Shown here: one piece after another, positions 46,764-54,546 of the stretch | How positions within the stretch are numbered: the first letter of the stretch is position 1 | Layout of the letters: the number at the start of each line of letters is the position of its first letter | Assembly (NCBI GenBank): GCA_947469285.1 | Contig: CANIOW010000011.1 | Span: 1 to 64,000, forward strand | Direction of reading: 5' to 3' | From: Gammaproteobacteria bacterium | Lineage (GTDB): Bacteria; Pseudomonadota; Gammaproteobacteria; Steroidobacterales; Steroidobacteraceae | Length of the DNA: 64,000 nt | The notes under the pieces: model-generated | What the model saw: the letters and a program-made list of their open reading frames with translations, nothing else | The model's database searches: none | Told to the model about the DNA's origin: nothing | Program-made: the position numbers and the translations under genes

Positions 46764-48017
46764 ATGAGCACTGGCGTGGCCGAAGACTTTTACCGCTTCG
46801 ACCCCGCTGACCAAGCGCTCGTTCGGGACCCGTACCCTACCTACCGTCGCATGCAGGCCCAGCCGGGTCTGCATGCGGCGGCCGGGGGCTACCATGTGGC
46901 CACTCGCTACCTAGACGTGCGTCAGGTGCTGGCCAGCCCGGCCTTTGGTCAGGGCGATTTCATCAAAAATATCCAGCTGTTCTACGGGCCCGACTTCGAC
47001 GTGCTGGCGCAGCCGGCGTATCGCTGGTTGTCGGAGGTGTTCTTGATGCAGGACCCGCCGCACCACACCCGCTTGCGCAAACTGGTGAGTTTTGCGCTGA
47101 CACCTAAGCGTATTGCCGATATGGCGCCGCGCATCGAAGCGCTCCAGCAAGGCCTGATCGACACGTGGCTGGCCCAAGGCGGACAGGGCGATGTGGTCTA
47201 CGACCTCGCTTATCCATTGCCGGTGCTGGTGATGTTCGACATGCTGGGCGTGGAGGAAAGTGAACGGACGCCAGAAGCGATGGCCAAATTGACGCGCGCG
47301 ATCGCCGAGGCTTTCTTGGTGTTCGAGACGCGCGTGCTAACGCCGGCGGAGCTGGCCTTGGCCAACCGGCAGATGGACTATCTGTACGCTTTTTTCGGTG
47401 CGCTGTTTGATCGCCGCCAGCGGGACCCGCGCGACGACCTGACCTCTGCGCTGGCCAGTGTGCGTGATGAAACCGGCGATGCACTTTCGCACCGGGAGAT
47501 GGTGACGATTGTGATCGCCATGTTTGGTGCGGGGTTTGAAACCACCGCGCATTTGATCAGCAATGGCTTGTATACGCTCCAGCGTTACCCGGAACAATGG
47601 GCGCAATTGGTCGCCAACCCGGCGTTGGCGGCGGGGGTGGTAGAAGAAGTGTTGCGGTTTGAATCCTCGCTGCAAGCCACCTACCGCACGGCCCTGGAAG
47701 ACACGCTGGTGGATGGCACCTACGTGAAGGGTGGCGAGCGCGTGCTGTGCATTGTGGCGGCAGCGAATCGCGACGCGAGCGTGTTTGCCGACCCGGAGCG
47801 CTTTGACCTGACCCGCAAGGACATTCGCGGGCTGAGCTTTGGCGGTGGCATTCACCACTGCATTGGTCAGGCCTTGGCGCGCCTGGAAGGGCGCATCGCG
47901 TTCGAGTCGTTTGCGAAGCGGCTACCGCAATTGCAGGTCGAAACGCTGAATCCACCCTGGCGGCCAGGGTTTTTGTTCCGTGGACTCGAACATCTGCCGG
48001 GGCGCACCGCCCGCTGA
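46764..48017 (+). CDS. Cytochrome P450 monooxygenase
   Basis: Soluble bacterial P450 of 417 residues. The oxygen-activation I-helix motif is AGFETT (256-261), the K-helix ExxR is E295-V-L-R298, and the haem ligand is Cys366 in FGGGIHHCIGQALARLEG. All catalytic features are intact. It starts 16 bp after the TonB receptor gene and must be cotranscribed. It would hydroxylate an unactivated C-H bond, probably on the imported substrate. No ferredoxin or reductase gene is in the island, so redox partners must come from elsewhere. Its P450 family number cannot be given without a search. Confidence 0.96.
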   Translation: MSTGVAEDFYRFDPADQALVRDPYPTYRRMQAQPGLHAAAGGYHVATRYLDVRQVLASPAFGQGDFIKNIQLFYGPDFDVLAQPAYRWLSEVFLMQDPPHHTRLRKLVSFALTPKRIADMAPRIEALQQGLIDTWLAQGGQGDVVYDLAYPLPVLVMFDMLGVEESERTPEAMAKLTRAIAEAFLVFETRVLTPAELALANRQMDYLYAFFGALFDRRQRDPRDDLTSALASVRDETGDALSHREMVTIVIAMFGAGFETTAHLISNGLYTLQRYPEQWAQLVANPALAAGVVEEVLRFESSLQATYRTALEDTLVDGTYVKGGERVLCIVAAANRDASVFADPERFDLTRKDIRGLSFGGGIHHCIGQALARLEGRIAFESFAKRLPQLQVETLNPPWRPGFLFRGLEHLPGRTAR

Positions 48018-48048
48018 GCGCTGTGGCGTGTCTGCGCGGGACGGGCGG

Positions 48049-48471
48049 TCAAACGGCGGTGGTGGTCTGTGTCAGCCGACGCGCGGCGCCGACGATGTCT
48101 TCGAGTGTCGAGCCGGGCGGGTAGACTTCAACCTCCAGCGCCTTCAGGCGCTTCACGGCCCAGGGCGCGATAACGCCACCGCAGAAGATGGGCAGCTCCG
48201 GACGCGCAGCGCGCAGTTCGGCAATGCAACGTTCGGCCACGCCCACATGCCCGCCGATATTCAAGCCCACGAGGTCGACGTCTTCGTCGATGGCGGCGCG
48301 CACGATCTCGGCGCCGGTGATCATGCCACCCAAAATGACGTGGAAGCCGCCATCACGCAGCGCACGTGCCACCACGGAGATGCCGCGCCAGTGGCCATCC
48401 AGCGCTGTTTTGACCAGCAGGATGCGTGGCGCATGCGCTGGTGGCGTTACTTCCGTGAGGGCGCTGTTCAT
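48049..48471 (-). CDS. Cobalamin-binding small subunit of acyl-CoA mutase
   Basis: B12-binding Rossmann-like protein of 140 residues from the ATG at 48471. The cobalt-ligand motif Asp-x-His-x-x-Gly appears as LDGHWRG (D25, H27, G30), so base-off/His-on binding is expected. GLNIGGHVGV and the C-terminal FCGGVIAP are the other cobalamin loop regions. The start overlaps the stop of the large mutase subunit as ATGA. A separate small subunit is the arrangement of isobutyryl-CoA and 2-hydroxyisobutyryl-CoA mutases. The two genes encode one enzyme that rearranges an acyl-CoA skeleton by a radical mechanism. Confidence 0.92.
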   Translation of the reverse strand: MNSALTEVTPPAHAPRILLVKTALDGHWRGISVVARALRDGGFHVILGGMITGAEIVRAAIDEDVDLVGLNIGGHVGVAERCIAELRAARPELPIFCGGVIAPWAVKRLKALEVEVYPPGSTLEDIVGAARRLTQTTTAV

Positions 48472-50102
48472 ACCACCTCCGGTGTTTGCCAGTCGCCCCA
48501 GGCCTCGCGGTAGACCGCACCGATCTCGCCCAAGGTCACTTCCGCATCCAGCGCTGCCATCATGGCGGGCATGATGTTGTCTTGGTTGCGACAAGTGGCG
48601 GCGAGTGTTTTCAGTGCGTCGGTGGCTGCGCGCTCATGGCGTTCGCGACGCACTGCGGCGAGACGCTCTTGGGCTACTTCGTAGGCGTCGTTGACGCCTT
48701 CGAAACCCTCGACCTCGAAGGTGCCTACGTCATCCTTGAACGCGGTCACCCCCACCACGGGGCGGGTGCCATCCATTTCCTGCTGGAACCAGCCGACCTG
48801 GTTTTCACGTGCGCGCTGGTGCAGCCAGCCGCTGTCGAGGGTGGCCAGAAACCCGGCATGCTGCTGGATCTGTTCGCAGAACTCCCAGCCGCGTTGTTCC
48901 AGTTCGGCCGTCATGGCCTCGATGTAGTACGAGCCGCCAAGCGGGTCCGCCACGGCGTGCAGGTTGGTCTCGTGGGCCAGTACTTGCTGGATGCGCACGG
49001 ACATTTGGTGGGCGTGTTCGCTGGGAATGCTGATGGCCTCGTCATAGCCCGACACGCCAAGTGACTGCGTGCCGCCGAGCACCGCCGACAAGGCCATGAG
49101 CGTGCCGCGGACGATGTTGTTGAACGGCTGCTGGTAGGTCATGGCCGCGCCGCTGGTGACGATGTGGATGCGCATGCGCAGTGCACGTTCGTCGGTGATG
49201 CCGTAGCGCGTGGACAGCAGGTGATGCCACATCTTGCGCGCCGCACGCAGCTTGGCGGCGTCCTCGAAGATTTCCATGGTGGTGCGGAAGTTCACGCCAC
49301 CGCAGCGGTAGGCGGCGCTGGTGAGGTCCATGCGGCCGCGACGCTGGATCTCGTCGAGGTATTCGATGGCATTGGCCATGACCGCGCCAAGCTCTTGCCA
49401 GGCATTCAGGCCAGTGTCGCCGCCGTTATAGCCGGCGATGGACACGGGGACCCACTTGGGCAGGTGTTCACCGCAGAACTCGATGATGTCTGCGTTGAGC
49501 CGCAGCCCTGGCGCCGTGGGGATTTGCTGCTTGGTCACGCAGCCCAGATAGGTGAGGAAGAAATCGCTCTGGCCGGTGCCGCCCAGATTTTGCAAGGCGA
49601 TGCCACGGCGCTTGGCGACGGTCCAGTAGGCCGCTAGGGCGAAGGGTGCATGTTGCACCACCGCGCCGCCGGCATGGCCATAGGTGTTTTCAATCGGCAG
49701 ACCGTCTAGGCAAATGGCGACATCGCGAACGCTTTGCATCACGGCGCCGGTCATGCCCACGTCTTCACGCCGCGCCACCACTTCGGGATGGTCAACGTTG
49801 TAGAGATGGTCGGCGGTATTGCGGTCATGCTCCATCAGGAAGCCGGTCTCGCCGTTCTTCAGCAGGAACTTGATGCGCTCGTTCTCGTCTTCGGGTTTAC
49901 CGAAGCCCGACAATTGGAAGATGCGCCAGGGCTTGGTGCGGTAGCCTTGGGGGAAGCAGCCGCGATGATAGGGAGCTTCCCCCGGGCGCCCGCCCATCAC
50001 CTCGCGGTGGGCGCTGGGGACATCTTCCGGGCCATAGCTGGGCTTCAGCGCAATGCCGGAGCGGGTGGTGAACAGGGGTGGTGTCGCGGGCGTCCTTTCC
50101 AT
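48468..50102 (-). CDS. B12-dependent acyl-CoA mutase large subunit, divergent active site
   Basis: Substrate-binding TIM-barrel subunit of 544 residues from the ATG at 50102; the open frame to 50513 runs into the divergent SDR gene. It aligns by eye with methylmalonyl-CoA mutase: GYRTKPWRIFQLSGFG (Tyr54 = Tyr89), PGLRLNADIIEFC (Arg201 = Arg207), LPKWVPVSIAGYN, KLRAARKMW, VADPLGGSYYIEAMT. The nearly invariant His244 of the SGYH motif is Asn226 here, and the usual SVAFDLPT strand reads LMEHDRNT. It is therefore an acyl-CoA mutase with an altered active site and an unknown substrate. No methylmalonyl-CoA epimerase is present. It is divergent from the SDR gene across a 106-bp regulatory region. 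Confidence 0.9.
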   Translation of the reverse strand: MERTPATPPLFTTRSGIALKPSYGPEDVPSAHREVMGGRPGEAPYHRGCFPQGYRTKPWRIFQLSGFGKPEDENERIKFLLKNGETGFLMEHDRNTADHLYNVDHPEVVARREDVGMTGAVMQSVRDVAICLDGLPIENTYGHAGGAVVQHAPFALAAYWTVAKRRGIALQNLGGTGQSDFFLTYLGCVTKQQIPTAPGLRLNADIIEFCGEHLPKWVPVSIAGYNGGDTGLNAWQELGAVMANAIEYLDEIQRRGRMDLTSAAYRCGGVNFRTTMEIFEDAAKLRAARKMWHHLLSTRYGITDERALRMRIHIVTSGAAMTYQQPFNNIVRGTLMALSAVLGGTQSLGVSGYDEAISIPSEHAHQMSVRIQQVLAHETNLHAVADPLGGSYYIEAMTAELEQRGWEFCEQIQQHAGFLATLDSGWLHQRARENQVGWFQQEMDGTRPVVGVTAFKDDVGTFEVEGFEGVNDAYEVAQERLAAVRRERHERAATDALKTLAATCRNQDNIMPAMMAALDAEVTLGEIGAVYREAWGDWQTPEVV

Positions 50103-50208
50103 ATCGTTCAGAATATACTCACCATATAAAAAATCTACCACTGGTATTTTGTGTTGCTGAGTGGTTAATTTCCAGTTCAGAATGCGTTTTGGTTGCTGAG
50201 GACTCTGT
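50103..50208. promoter_or_regulatory. Divergent control region between mutase and SDR genes
   Basis: An AT-rich 106-bp region. It contains TACCACTGGTA (50136-50146), a palindrome with 5-bp arms, and ACCACT at 50137 opposed by AGTGGT at 50160. A 9-bp direct repeat GTTCAGAAT occurs at 50106-50114 and 50175-50183. No unambiguous -35/-10 pair was chosen. The TACCA/TGGTA core matches sites in two other promoters of the island. Confidence 0.5.
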
Positions 50209-51015
50209 ATGCCCATCCCTGTTTCGGCTCCGCCTGACCTGTCCCGGCTGTTTTCGGTGGCGGGTAAAAACGTATTGATCACCGGTGGGACCGGCGGCTT
50301 GGGCGGAATGCTGGCGAGCGCCTTCCTCGCCGCCGGTGCGCGGGTGTGGATTACCGGGCGCAAGGCGCAAGCGCTGGCCGCGGCCAAAGCAACGCTGGCG
50401 GCACTGGGGCCGGTGGAGACGCTCGAAGGCGATCTCGGCAACAGCGAGGGCGTGAAGTCCATCATCGCTGGCTTCCAGGCGCAGGCCGACCAGCTGCATG
50501 TGCTGATCAACAATGCCGGCCAGACCTGGGGCGCACCGCTGGAACGGTTCCCGGAGCAGGCCTGGGACAGCGTTCAGGCCGTGAATGTGAAAGCGCCCTT
50601 CATGCTGGTGCAGGGGTTGCTGCCGCAGTTGTGCGCGGCCGCCAGCGACGCTGATCCGGCGCGCATCATCAATATTGGGTCGGTCTATGGCGTCACCACC
50701 GACGTGCAGCAGGCCTATTCGTATACGGCGAGCAAGGCGGCCATCCACCAGCTGACGGCCGTGTTGGCACGTGAGCTGGCGCCAAAGCGCATCCTCGTCA
50801 ATGCCATTGCGCCGGGTTTGTTTCACACCAAGATGACCAATTTCTGGCTGGAAAATGCCGCGCTGCGCGAGACCATGCTGGCGGCAGTGCCGTTGAATCG
50901 GCTTGGTACGGTGGAAGATATCGGTGGCCTAGCGCTGTTTTTATGCTCGCGCGCCGGGGCCTATCTCACCGGCAATATTTTGCCCCTCGATGGCGGCATC
51001 CTCGCCGCGCGCTGA
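50209..51015 (+). CDS. SDR-family oxidoreductase in the mutase island
   Basis: Short-chain dehydrogenase of 268 residues with the cofactor motif NVLITGGTGGLGGML, NNAGQTWGAP and the catalytic YSYTASKAA, followed by INIGSVYG for the Ser. It is full length and probably active. In the island it could oxidise a hydroxyl group made by the P450, or a hydroxyacyl-CoA. It is the first gene of the plus-strand unit with the crotonase and GGDEF genes and is divergent from the mutase. A FabG-like role in beta-oxidation is another option. Confidence 0.9.
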   Translation: MPIPVSAPPDLSRLFSVAGKNVLITGGTGGLGGMLASAFLAAGARVWITGRKAQALAAAKATLAALGPVETLEGDLGNSEGVKSIIAGFQAQADQLHVLINNAGQTWGAPLERFPEQAWDSVQAVNVKAPFMLVQGLLPQLCAAASDADPARIINIGSVYGVTTDVQQAYSYTASKAAIHQLTAVLARELAPKRILVNAIAPGLFHTKMTNFWLENAALRETMLAAVPLNRLGTVEDIGGLALFLCSRAGAYLTGNILPLDGGILAAR

Positions 51016-51050
51016 GGGGTTTGCATCGCAGGGTTAGAGGAGCGCAGTCC

Positions 51051-51848
51051 ATGGATCTGAGCCATTACCAAACGCTGGCACTGGAGACTCGCGGGGCGGC
51101 GTTGTGGGTAACGCTCAACCGTCCGGAGTCGCTGAATGCTTTCGATTCACTGATGATCGACGAGTTGCTCCGGCTGTTCACGGGTCTGGAGGCAGAACGC
51201 GAACTGCGGGTGGTGGTGCTGCGGGGTGCCGGGCGGGCTTTCTGCGCGGGGCTGGACCTCAAAGACATTCTGCCGCGGCTCGACGAGATGAACGCGCTGG
51301 CGGTGTTCGATGAACAGCGTCGCCTCAGTCGCATCATTCTGGCCATGCGCCGCTGCCCGCAGCCTATCGTCTGCCTGTGGCACGGAGCGGCCTCGGGGGG
51401 TGGCTTTGTGCTCGGCCTTGCGGCGGATATTCGCTACTGCACCCCGGAAGTGCGCCTCAACGCGGCGTTCATCTTGGTGGGCCTGACCGGGTGCGATGTG
51501 GGCGTGAGCTGGTTGCTGCCGCGGCTGGTAGGCGCTTCGGTGGCCACCGAGCTGTTGCTGACCGGTCGCACCATTGGTGCCGCCCGTGCGCAGGCCATCG
51601 GCCTGGTCGCGGACGTCATCGACCAGGCGGATCTCGAAGCCACGGCGGAGCGCACGGTGGCCGAATTACTGCACGCCACGCCGCTGGCGCTGATGCTGAC
51701 CAAGCAAGCCTTGCAGGCCAATTTGTCGGCACCCAGCCTCGAGGCTGCCATCGATCTGGAAGACCGGCAGCAGGCCTTGTTGGCCTTACAGCCCGACTTC
51801 AGCCAGCGCATGCGTGCGTTCGCCGCCCGGAAGACAGAACGCAAATAG
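51051..51848 (+). CDS. Crotonase-family protein lacking the usual catalytic glutamates
   Basis: Enoyl-CoA hydratase/isomerase family protein of 265 residues from the ATG at 51051, with a GAGGAG ribosome-binding site upstream. The oxyanion-hole segments are present: RAFCAGLDLKDI and HGAASGGGFVLGLAADIR. The canonical Glu after GGG is replaced by Val, and the second Glu region reads VGLTGCDVGVSWLLPRLVG with an Asp instead. Crotonases without both Glu residues may do isomerisation, hydrolysis or C-C bond cleavage in place of simple hydration. It is likely coexpressed with the SDR. Confidence 0.9.
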   Translation: MDLSHYQTLALETRGAALWVTLNRPESLNAFDSLMIDELLRLFTGLEAERELRVVVLRGAGRAFCAGLDLKDILPRLDEMNALAVFDEQRRLSRIILAMRRCPQPIVCLWHGAASGGGFVLGLAADIRYCTPEVRLNAAFILVGLTGCDVGVSWLLPRLVGASVATELLLTGRTIGAARAQAIGLVADVIDQADLEATAERTVAELLHATPLALMLTKQALQANLSAPSLEAAIDLEDRQQALLALQPDFSQRMRAFAARKTERK

Positions 51849-51883
51849 AGTTCCTGCCGCTACAATGGTCGCGGGGGGGCACC

Positions 51884-53527
51884 TTGCAAGTAGCGAATCG
51901 CCGGCGAGTGGAGTGGCTGACGACTCTCGGAGTTGTCGGGTATCTCTTGTTATGCACGGCCCTAGAATGGGGCGGTGATCCGCTATGGGGCGGCACGCAC
52001 CGGCCGCTGTTCGTCGAAGCGCTGGTGCTGCCGGTGCGCTTGGGGTTGCTGGGTGTGCTGGCGCTAGCGCTGCTGCGGCAGTGGCCGACGCCGCTGCGTA
52101 AGACGGTGTGGTTCCTGCTGCTCGCTACGGTGCTCGAGGCCGTGGCGGCGTGGTGGTTTGCCCTGCCGGTGGTGCCGGTGGTGCTGCTTGTCGCGCCGGT
52201 GGCGATACCGGCGCACCCACCGCTGTTCCCGTGGGCAGATTTCGCGTTGTTGGCAGCCTATATCTGCCAGTTGGCGGCGCTGGCGACGCTGCCGGTGCGG
52301 GCTGATGTGATGCGTTCAGAACTGGCGCGTCGGGACGGGACGCACCAGTTCTCGATCGCTTCCATCGATTTTGCGGTGGCGATCGCGGCGGCGGTATTGC
52401 TGGTGTGGTTTTACCTGCTCGAACCGGCCTCGCTGGCGGCGTATCGCGGCTGGGGCCGGTTGGCAGAGGTGGGTTATCCGGCGCTGAATTTTGCTTTGCT
52501 GCTGACGGTGGTGCTGCAGTTTAAAATAGCCTTTCATGGCCACTTGCAGCGTGTGTTTCGCCCGCTAGCCGTGGCCGCGCTGCTGGTGTTTTGTGGCGAT
52601 GCGCTGATCGGCTTGAGCCTTTACGTCGGTCACTTTGCGCCGGTGCTGCTGCTGTCGATGGTGGCGCATCGCTTGGCCGTGGCCGCGGTACTGTTGGCAG
52701 GCTTACGGCTCATGCATCCCGCCGAGCACTGGACGGCGGCGCCGCGGGCGGAACTGGAGCCCACCCTCTCGCCTATCAGCGCCACTGCCGTGGCACTGGT
52801 CATGGCGGCCCTGTTGACCGAGGCGTTAGGTCACGGTTTGCACCGTGGTCTGGTGCTCATGGCGGGCGCTGCGGTGTTGGTGCTGCTGGTGCTGGTGCGA
52901 CAGGTGTTGTCGGCGCGTCGGAACCAGCAGTGGATGGACGGCCAGCGGCAGCATCTGGAGGCGCTGGTGCAGGAACGCACCGAACAGTTGCGCGCCAGTA
53001 ATGCGCAACTGGAGCTGCTGGCGCGGCAAGACCCGCTCACAGGCCTCGCTAACCGTCGCGAGTTCGACACGCGGCTGGCGCAGGCCTGGCCGGCTTCGGT
53101 ACGCGCCCACCAACCGCTGGCGGTGGCTTTGCTCGATGTCGACTTGTTCAAAGCCTATAACGATCGTCATGGTCATCCTGCCGGGGATGACTGCCTGCGC
53201 CAAGTGGCTCAAGTACTGCAACAGGTGGTGCTACGCCGGACCGATCTGGTGGCGCGCTATGGCGGTGAAGAGTTTCTGGTGTTGATGCAGCAAACAGACA
53301 CCGCCGGTGCCACGTTATTTGCTGAGAAGATTCGTGCCGCCATTGAAGCTGCGGCCATTCCCCATGGGGCGTCTACGGTCGCACCGTGGATCACGGTCAG
53401 TATCGGCGTGGTCTCGGTGGTGCCTGAATCGGTGTCGTTGCCGGAAAGCCTGTTTTTTGCCGCCGATGCCGCCTTGTACGCGGCAAAACACGATGGCCGT
53501 AACTGTGTACGGGTGGGTCGCACCTAG
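51884..53527 (+). CDS. Membrane-bound GGDEF diguanylate cyclase
   Basis: Protein of about 547 residues. No ATG is in frame near the crotonase stop; TTG at 51884 after a GGGGGGG run is the best start, with GTG at 51908 as an alternative. About eight to ten hydrophobic spans fill the first 330 residues, followed by a coiled coil around QRQHLEALVQERTEQLRA. The C-terminal GGDEF domain is intact, with DPLTGLANRREFD and RYGGEEFLVLM, so it should synthesise c-di-GMP. Its place inside a catabolic island suggests a sensor that couples substrate or membrane state to lifestyle. Confidence 0.88.
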   Translation: MQVANRRRVEWLTTLGVVGYLLLCTALEWGGDPLWGGTHRPLFVEALVLPVRLGLLGVLALALLRQWPTPLRKTVWFLLLATVLEAVAAWWFALPVVPVVLLVAPVAIPAHPPLFPWADFALLAAYICQLAALATLPVRADVMRSELARRDGTHQFSIASIDFAVAIAAAVLLVWFYLLEPASLAAYRGWGRLAEVGYPALNFALLLTVVLQFKIAFHGHLQRVFRPLAVAALLVFCGDALIGLSLYVGHFAPVLLLSMVAHRLAVAAVLLAGLRLMHPAEHWTAAPRAELEPTLSPISATAVALVMAALLTEALGHGLHRGLVLMAGAAVLVLLVLVRQVLSARRNQQWMDGQRQHLEALVQERTEQLRASNAQLELLARQDPLTGLANRREFDTRLAQAWPASVRAHQPLAVALLDVDLFKAYNDRHGHPAGDDCLRQVAQVLQQVVLRRTDLVARYGGEEFLVLMQQTDTAGATLFAEKIRAAIEAAAIPHGASTVAPWITVSIGVVSVVPESVSLPESLFFAADAALYAAKHDGRNCVRVGRT

Positions 53528-54546
53528 GCCAGGCTGGCGAGCAGCGCATCGCGAGCGGCATGCAGACCCTGCTGCCCCTCGCGGACGCCAGCCACGGCTG
53601 CCGCAAACGCTGGGCTGCGCGCCAGGCTGGCGACACGCTCTTCCAGGGCCCGGACCAGCAAGGCGCGCAGCGCCATGGCTAGAAAGCGTTCGCGCCAGGC
53701 TGCTAGGCCGCCGGTGGCGGCCAAATGGGCGCGGTGGGCCTGAATGGCTCCCCACACCGCTTCCATCCCCTGGGCTTCATGCGCCACGGTGAGCACGACC
53801 GGCGGGCGCCAGCGTCCTGGCACTATCGGTCCGAGCAGTAGTTCCAAATCGCGCTGGGTGTCCTCGGCGCCTGGGCGGTCCGCTTTATTCAACACGAAGA
53901 TATCGGCCACTTCCATCAGGCCGGCCTTGGCCGCTTGGACCTCGTCACCCCAGCCGGGGTTGAGCACCACCACGGTGGTGGCGGCGGCCTCCGCCACATC
54001 CAACTCCACCTGGCCGACCCCGACCGTCTCCAGCAGCATCCACGGCCAGCCACCGGCATCCAGAGCACGCAGCACCAGGGGCGTCAGCAGCGACAGACCG
54101 CCGCCGTGCGCATCGGCGGTCATGGAACGGACAAATACCCGGGGGTCGGCGGTGATGTGCTCCATGCGCAGGCGATCGCCGAGAATGGCGCCGCGCGACA
54201 ATGGCGACACCGGGTCGAGTGCCAACACCGCCACGCGTTCATTTCGCTCCACGGCGGCGCGCAGCAAGGCCCCGACCAGCGTGCTCTTGCCGGCCCCTGG
54301 CGCGCCGGTGATACCCACCGTGTAGCCGCGACCGGCGTGTTGTCCGAGCCCCGCGTCGAGTAACGCAGCCTGCGCCGGCTGCCGCTCCAGCCAGGTAATA
54401 GCACGCGCCAGCGCTGCGCGGTCCCCGGCCACCACCCGGGCCACGAGCGCCGCGGCGTCTGGCGTGCTGGGGAGGCTCAGAGTGCGGGCCGCAGCACGTC
54501 GATGAGTGAGGCGGCATCCGGCACTGGGCGAGGATTGGTGCCGCAC
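53524..54546 (-). CDS. meaB: MeaB/ArgK-type G-protein chaperone of B12 acyl-CoA mutase
   Basis: GTPase of about 340 residues that protects and reloads B12-dependent acyl-CoA mutases. It has the P-loop VGITGAPGAGKST, DPVSPLSRGAILGDRLRM, the switch region LLETVGVGQVE and the guanine motif NKADRPG. Homology begins around LVARVVAGDRAALARAI. No ATG is near; the closest conventional start is GTG at 54546, which gives a 70-bp overlap with the upstream alcohol dehydrogenase. The 3' end overlaps the convergent GGDEF gene by four bases. Its presence in the island strongly supports a functional mutase here. Confidence 0.88.
   Translation of the reverse strand: MRHQSSPSAGCRLTHRRAAARTLSLPSTPDAAALVARVVAGDRAALARAITWLERQPAQAALLDAGLGQHAGRGYTVGITGAPGAGKSTLVGALLRAAVERNERVAVLALDPVSPLSRGAILGDRLRMEHITADPRVFVRSMTADAHGGGLSLLTPLVLRALDAGGWPWMLLETVGVGQVELDVAEAAATTVVVLNPGWGDEVQAAKAGLMEVADIFVLNKADRPGAEDTQRDLELLLGPIVPGRWRPPVVLTVAHEAQGMEAVWGAIQAHRAHLAATGGLAAWRERFLAMALRALLVRALEERVASLARSPAFAAAVAGVREGQQGLHAARDALLASLA

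Noticed and set aside
44342-46771. Two long antisense frames over the TonB receptor gene
   Set aside because: Both lie fully within the receptor gene or its margins and show no recognisable motifs; the receptor has signal peptide, plug and barrel ending.
48468-50102. The mutase as an ordinary methylmalonyl-CoA mutase for propionate metabolism
   Set aside because: The B12 subunit is separate, no epimerase or propionyl-CoA carboxylase is near, and the active-site His is replaced; still possible but less likely.
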